Assembly (NCBI GenBank): GCA_030671315.1
Contig: DAOUZW010000060.1
Location: 1 to 6,768 of the forward strand
From: Candidatus Bathyarchaeota archaeon
Lineage (GTDB): Archaea > Thermoproteota > Bathyarchaeia > 40CM-2-53-6 > RBG-13-38-9
Direction of reading: 5' to 3'
Length of the DNA: 6,768 nt
Part shown: piece by piece, positions 5,180 through 6,768 of the stretch
Numbering within the stretch: the first letter of the stretch is position 1
Layout of the letters: each line of letters opens with the position of its first letter
The notes under the pieces: model-generated
The model's input: the letters and a program-made list of their open reading frames with translations, nothing else
Told to the model about the DNA's origin: nothing
The model's database searches: none
Program-made: the position numbers and the translations under genes

Positions 5180-6768
5180 TCACGATTGAAGTGCATGGTA
5201 GGCAAGGTTAACGTACTTCATGGCGACATTTGGCCATATCATATTTCTGCTGTAGTCGTAGGCCCTAGTCCGATATCTTTCAAGGGTCTCATTGTTTTTA
5301 AGCAGGGTTGTCACGCAGTCGGTGATGGAATGAGGGTCCTTGAAGTTGGATCCCATGACCACGCCATCAGACACTACCTCTTCGGCCTGAAGGAATGGAG
5401 TGGTAACTATGGCTTTCCCTGTACTGAGAGCATATGAGAGTGTTCCACTGCTAATCTGTTCTCGGTTAGGGTAAGGGATGATATAGATATCTGTAGCCTG
5501 AAGGTATTTTATCACCTCGTTTCGTGTCAGAAAACGGTTTACGAATCTGACATTCTTCTCCAATCCAAAGGATTCAATTAAACTCTGTAAATACCCTCGA
5601 TATGTTTCGCCTTCTTGTTTTCTAACCTCCGGATGTGTCACACCAATGATCAGATAGAGAATTCGGGAGTCTTCTTTCACCAGTTGTGGTAGAGCCTCTA
5701 TAGCATACTCTATTCCTTTTCCCCGACTTAACAAACCAAAAGTTGATAATACCACTCGGCCATCCAAGCCTAAGCTTTTCTTGTGTACTCCAGTCTCAAG
5801 ATAGGGGACGTTCGGACACCCGTGAGGAATGTATCTGATCTTATCAGCCAAGCTCCCGTATTGTTCCTCCAGCATTTTTATACCAAGTCTCGCCATCACG
5901 ATAACAAAATCACTGCGTTGAAAGATTCCTTCCATAACTCTTTTCGCATCCATAACCGGCTCTTGCAATATAGTGTGGAGTGTGGTGATAACTGGCTTCT
6001 CCAGCTTCTCCAAGAAGGTAATGACGTGTTCACCCCATACTCCATCAAATAGGCCATACTCATGTTGAAGATTCACAATGTCGATGTCAGACTTATTGAT
6101 GTAGCTAGCAGCATTTGCATAGGATTCAATGTCACCTTGATCAATCTGAGACTTCACCTCAATCGAATAATCATAGTGACCGTGCCTATCGTTAATCGCA
6201 ACAATAGCCGGTGGTTTTACCGCCTGAAGAATAGATATGGCACCAACAAGTTCCTTAGTATAAACTGCTATTCCACACTGACGCGGTGGATAAGTACTCA
6301 AATAGGCGACCCTTATTTTCCCACCGTCCTCGTGGGGTACACTTTTAATTACACTGTACTTCTTCGTCAAATAGAGACCGTGCGCAACCTCAAGAAGTCT
6401 CCTCTCCGTGGTTAGGCCAATATAGAAGCCATTTTTGGTTATGATTAGTCTTCTGATGTTACGTTTATGCATAATATTCAAGGCATCTTTTATCGGCTGT
6501 TTATCTTCAATGGATACAACAGGTTTGGACATTATATCCTTGACCAGAGTTAACTCGAAATTTTTCTTAGCCTTAATGACCCTCTCTAACACATCCTTTT
6601 CAGTGATTATTCCAACGGGTCGTTCTTCTTCTAAAACGACGATAGCTCCACTATTTCCCTTTATCATTAAATCTACTATGGTGGAGATTGGGTCAAGGGG
6701 AGACGCTGACGGTGTGGATCTCATGTTTGTCTCGACAGGTATAGTGAGAAACTCGTCTAGGCTTAATT
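5180..6768 (-). CDS. Fusion of two CBS domains with a GT4-type glycosyltransferase (5' end beyond the window)
   Basis: The frame is open to the right edge. Fourteen more codons precede the first ATG (6724) without a stop, that ATG has no Shine-Dalgarno site, and it matches the conserved Met of a CBS opening, so the true start is probably outside. Counting from that Met (514 residues): CBS 1 is about 1-52, with G-A-I-V-V and G-I-I-T-E-K-D-V (38-45). CBS 2 is about 61-116, with D-I-M-S-K-P-V-V-S-I (63-72) and G-L-T-T-E-R-R-L (103-110). The GT-B glycosyltransferase runs from about 136 to the end: Y-P-P-R-Q-C-G-I-A-V-Y-T (145-156), L-Q-H-E-Y-G (219-224), I-P-H-G-C-P (299-304), T-F-G-L-L-S-R-G-K-G-I-E (328-339; Arg334 and Lys336 suit nucleotide-sugar phosphates) and E-Q-I-S-S-G-T-L-S-Y-A-L (422-433) with E448-E449. 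It likely transfers a sugar from a nucleotide donor; donor and acceptor are unknown. CBS pairs commonly bind adenosyl ligands, so allosteric control is inferred. No membrane segment was seen. By eye it is richer in G+C than the his genes. Confidence 0.88.
   Translation of the reverse strand, partial: LSLDEFLTIPVETNMRSTPSASPLDPISTIVDLMIKGNSGAIVVLEEERPVGIITEKDVLERVIKAKKNFELTLVKDIMSKPVVSIEDKQPIKDALNIMHKRNIRRLIITKNGFYIGLTTERRLLEVAHGLYLTKKYSVIKSVPHEDGGKIRVAYLSTYPPRQCGIAVYTKELVGAISILQAVKPPAIVAINDRHGHYDYSIEVKSQIDQGDIESYANAASYINKSDIDIVNLQHEYGLFDGVWGEHVITFLEKLEKPVITTLHTILQEPVMDAKRVMEGIFQRSDFVIVMARLGIKMLEEQYGSLADKIRYIPHGCPNVPYLETGVHKKSLGLDGRVVLSTFGLLSRGKGIEYAIEALPQLVKEDSRILYLIIGVTHPEVRKQEGETYRGYLQSLIESFGLEKNVRFVNRFLTRNEVIKYLQATDIYIIPYPNREQISSGTLSYALSTGKAIVTTPFLQAEEVVSDGVVMGSNFKDPHSITDCVTTLLKNNETLERYRTRAYDYSRNMIWPNVAMKYVNLAYHALQS

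Noticed and set aside
5122..5182. Inverted repeat TGAGATTT / AAATCTCA around the end of the glycosyltransferase gene
   Set aside because: Arms are only 8 bp and low in complexity, 45 bp apart; expected by chance in A+T-rich spacer.
5186..6415. Three plus-strand frames (5186-5437, 5783-6052, 6062-6415)
   Set aside because: All are shadows of the glycosyltransferase gene on the minus strand and show no recognisable protein features.

Overview
The window looks archaeal, most likely from a TACK-type lineage (Thaumarchaeota or Bathyarchaeota-like). The reasons are an A+T-rich composition, tightly packed histidine genes ending in a HisI-HisE fusion, an archaeal-style HflX GTPase with a G-Y-T-x-S-G-K-T P-loop, and short Shine-Dalgarno-like sites. 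This placement is an inference from remembered protein families; no search was run.

Left part (1-2292, plus strand): the distal end of a histidine biosynthesis operon. It contains the last 25 codons of hisH, then complete hisA, hisF and a fused hisIE. Spacing is very tight: 8 nt between hisH and hisA, an 11-nt overlap of hisA and hisF, and 21 nt between hisF and hisIE. HisIE removes pyrophosphate from PR-ATP and opens the PR-AMP ring, HisA isomerises the product, and HisH/HisF turn it into imidazole glycerol phosphate and AICAR. All the catalytic residues checked are present.

Middle part (2293-3908): small, unrelated genes. A minus-strand membrane protein resembling the DUF2721 family converges on the his operon. 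It is followed by about 300 nt without a gene, then a small plus-strand gene for a stand-alone GIY-YIG-like nuclease-fold protein. That gene converges on a minus-strand 84-residue protein of unknown function.

Right part (3909-6768, minus strand): an HflX-family GTPase, and upstream of it a large protein joining two CBS domains to a GT4-type glycosyltransferase. The glycosyltransferase reading frame is still open at the right edge, so its true start probably lies outside the window. The HflX reading frame carries clear family sequence for 67 codons beyond its first ATG/GTG/TTG codon, back to a CTG that directly follows an in-frame stop.

No rRNA, tRNA, CRISPR array, insertion sequence or phage gene was recognised. 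The points most worth a second look are the CBS-glycosyltransferase fusion, the missing canonical start of hflX, the small GIY-YIG-like protein, and an inverted repeat that covers that gene's ribosome binding site.
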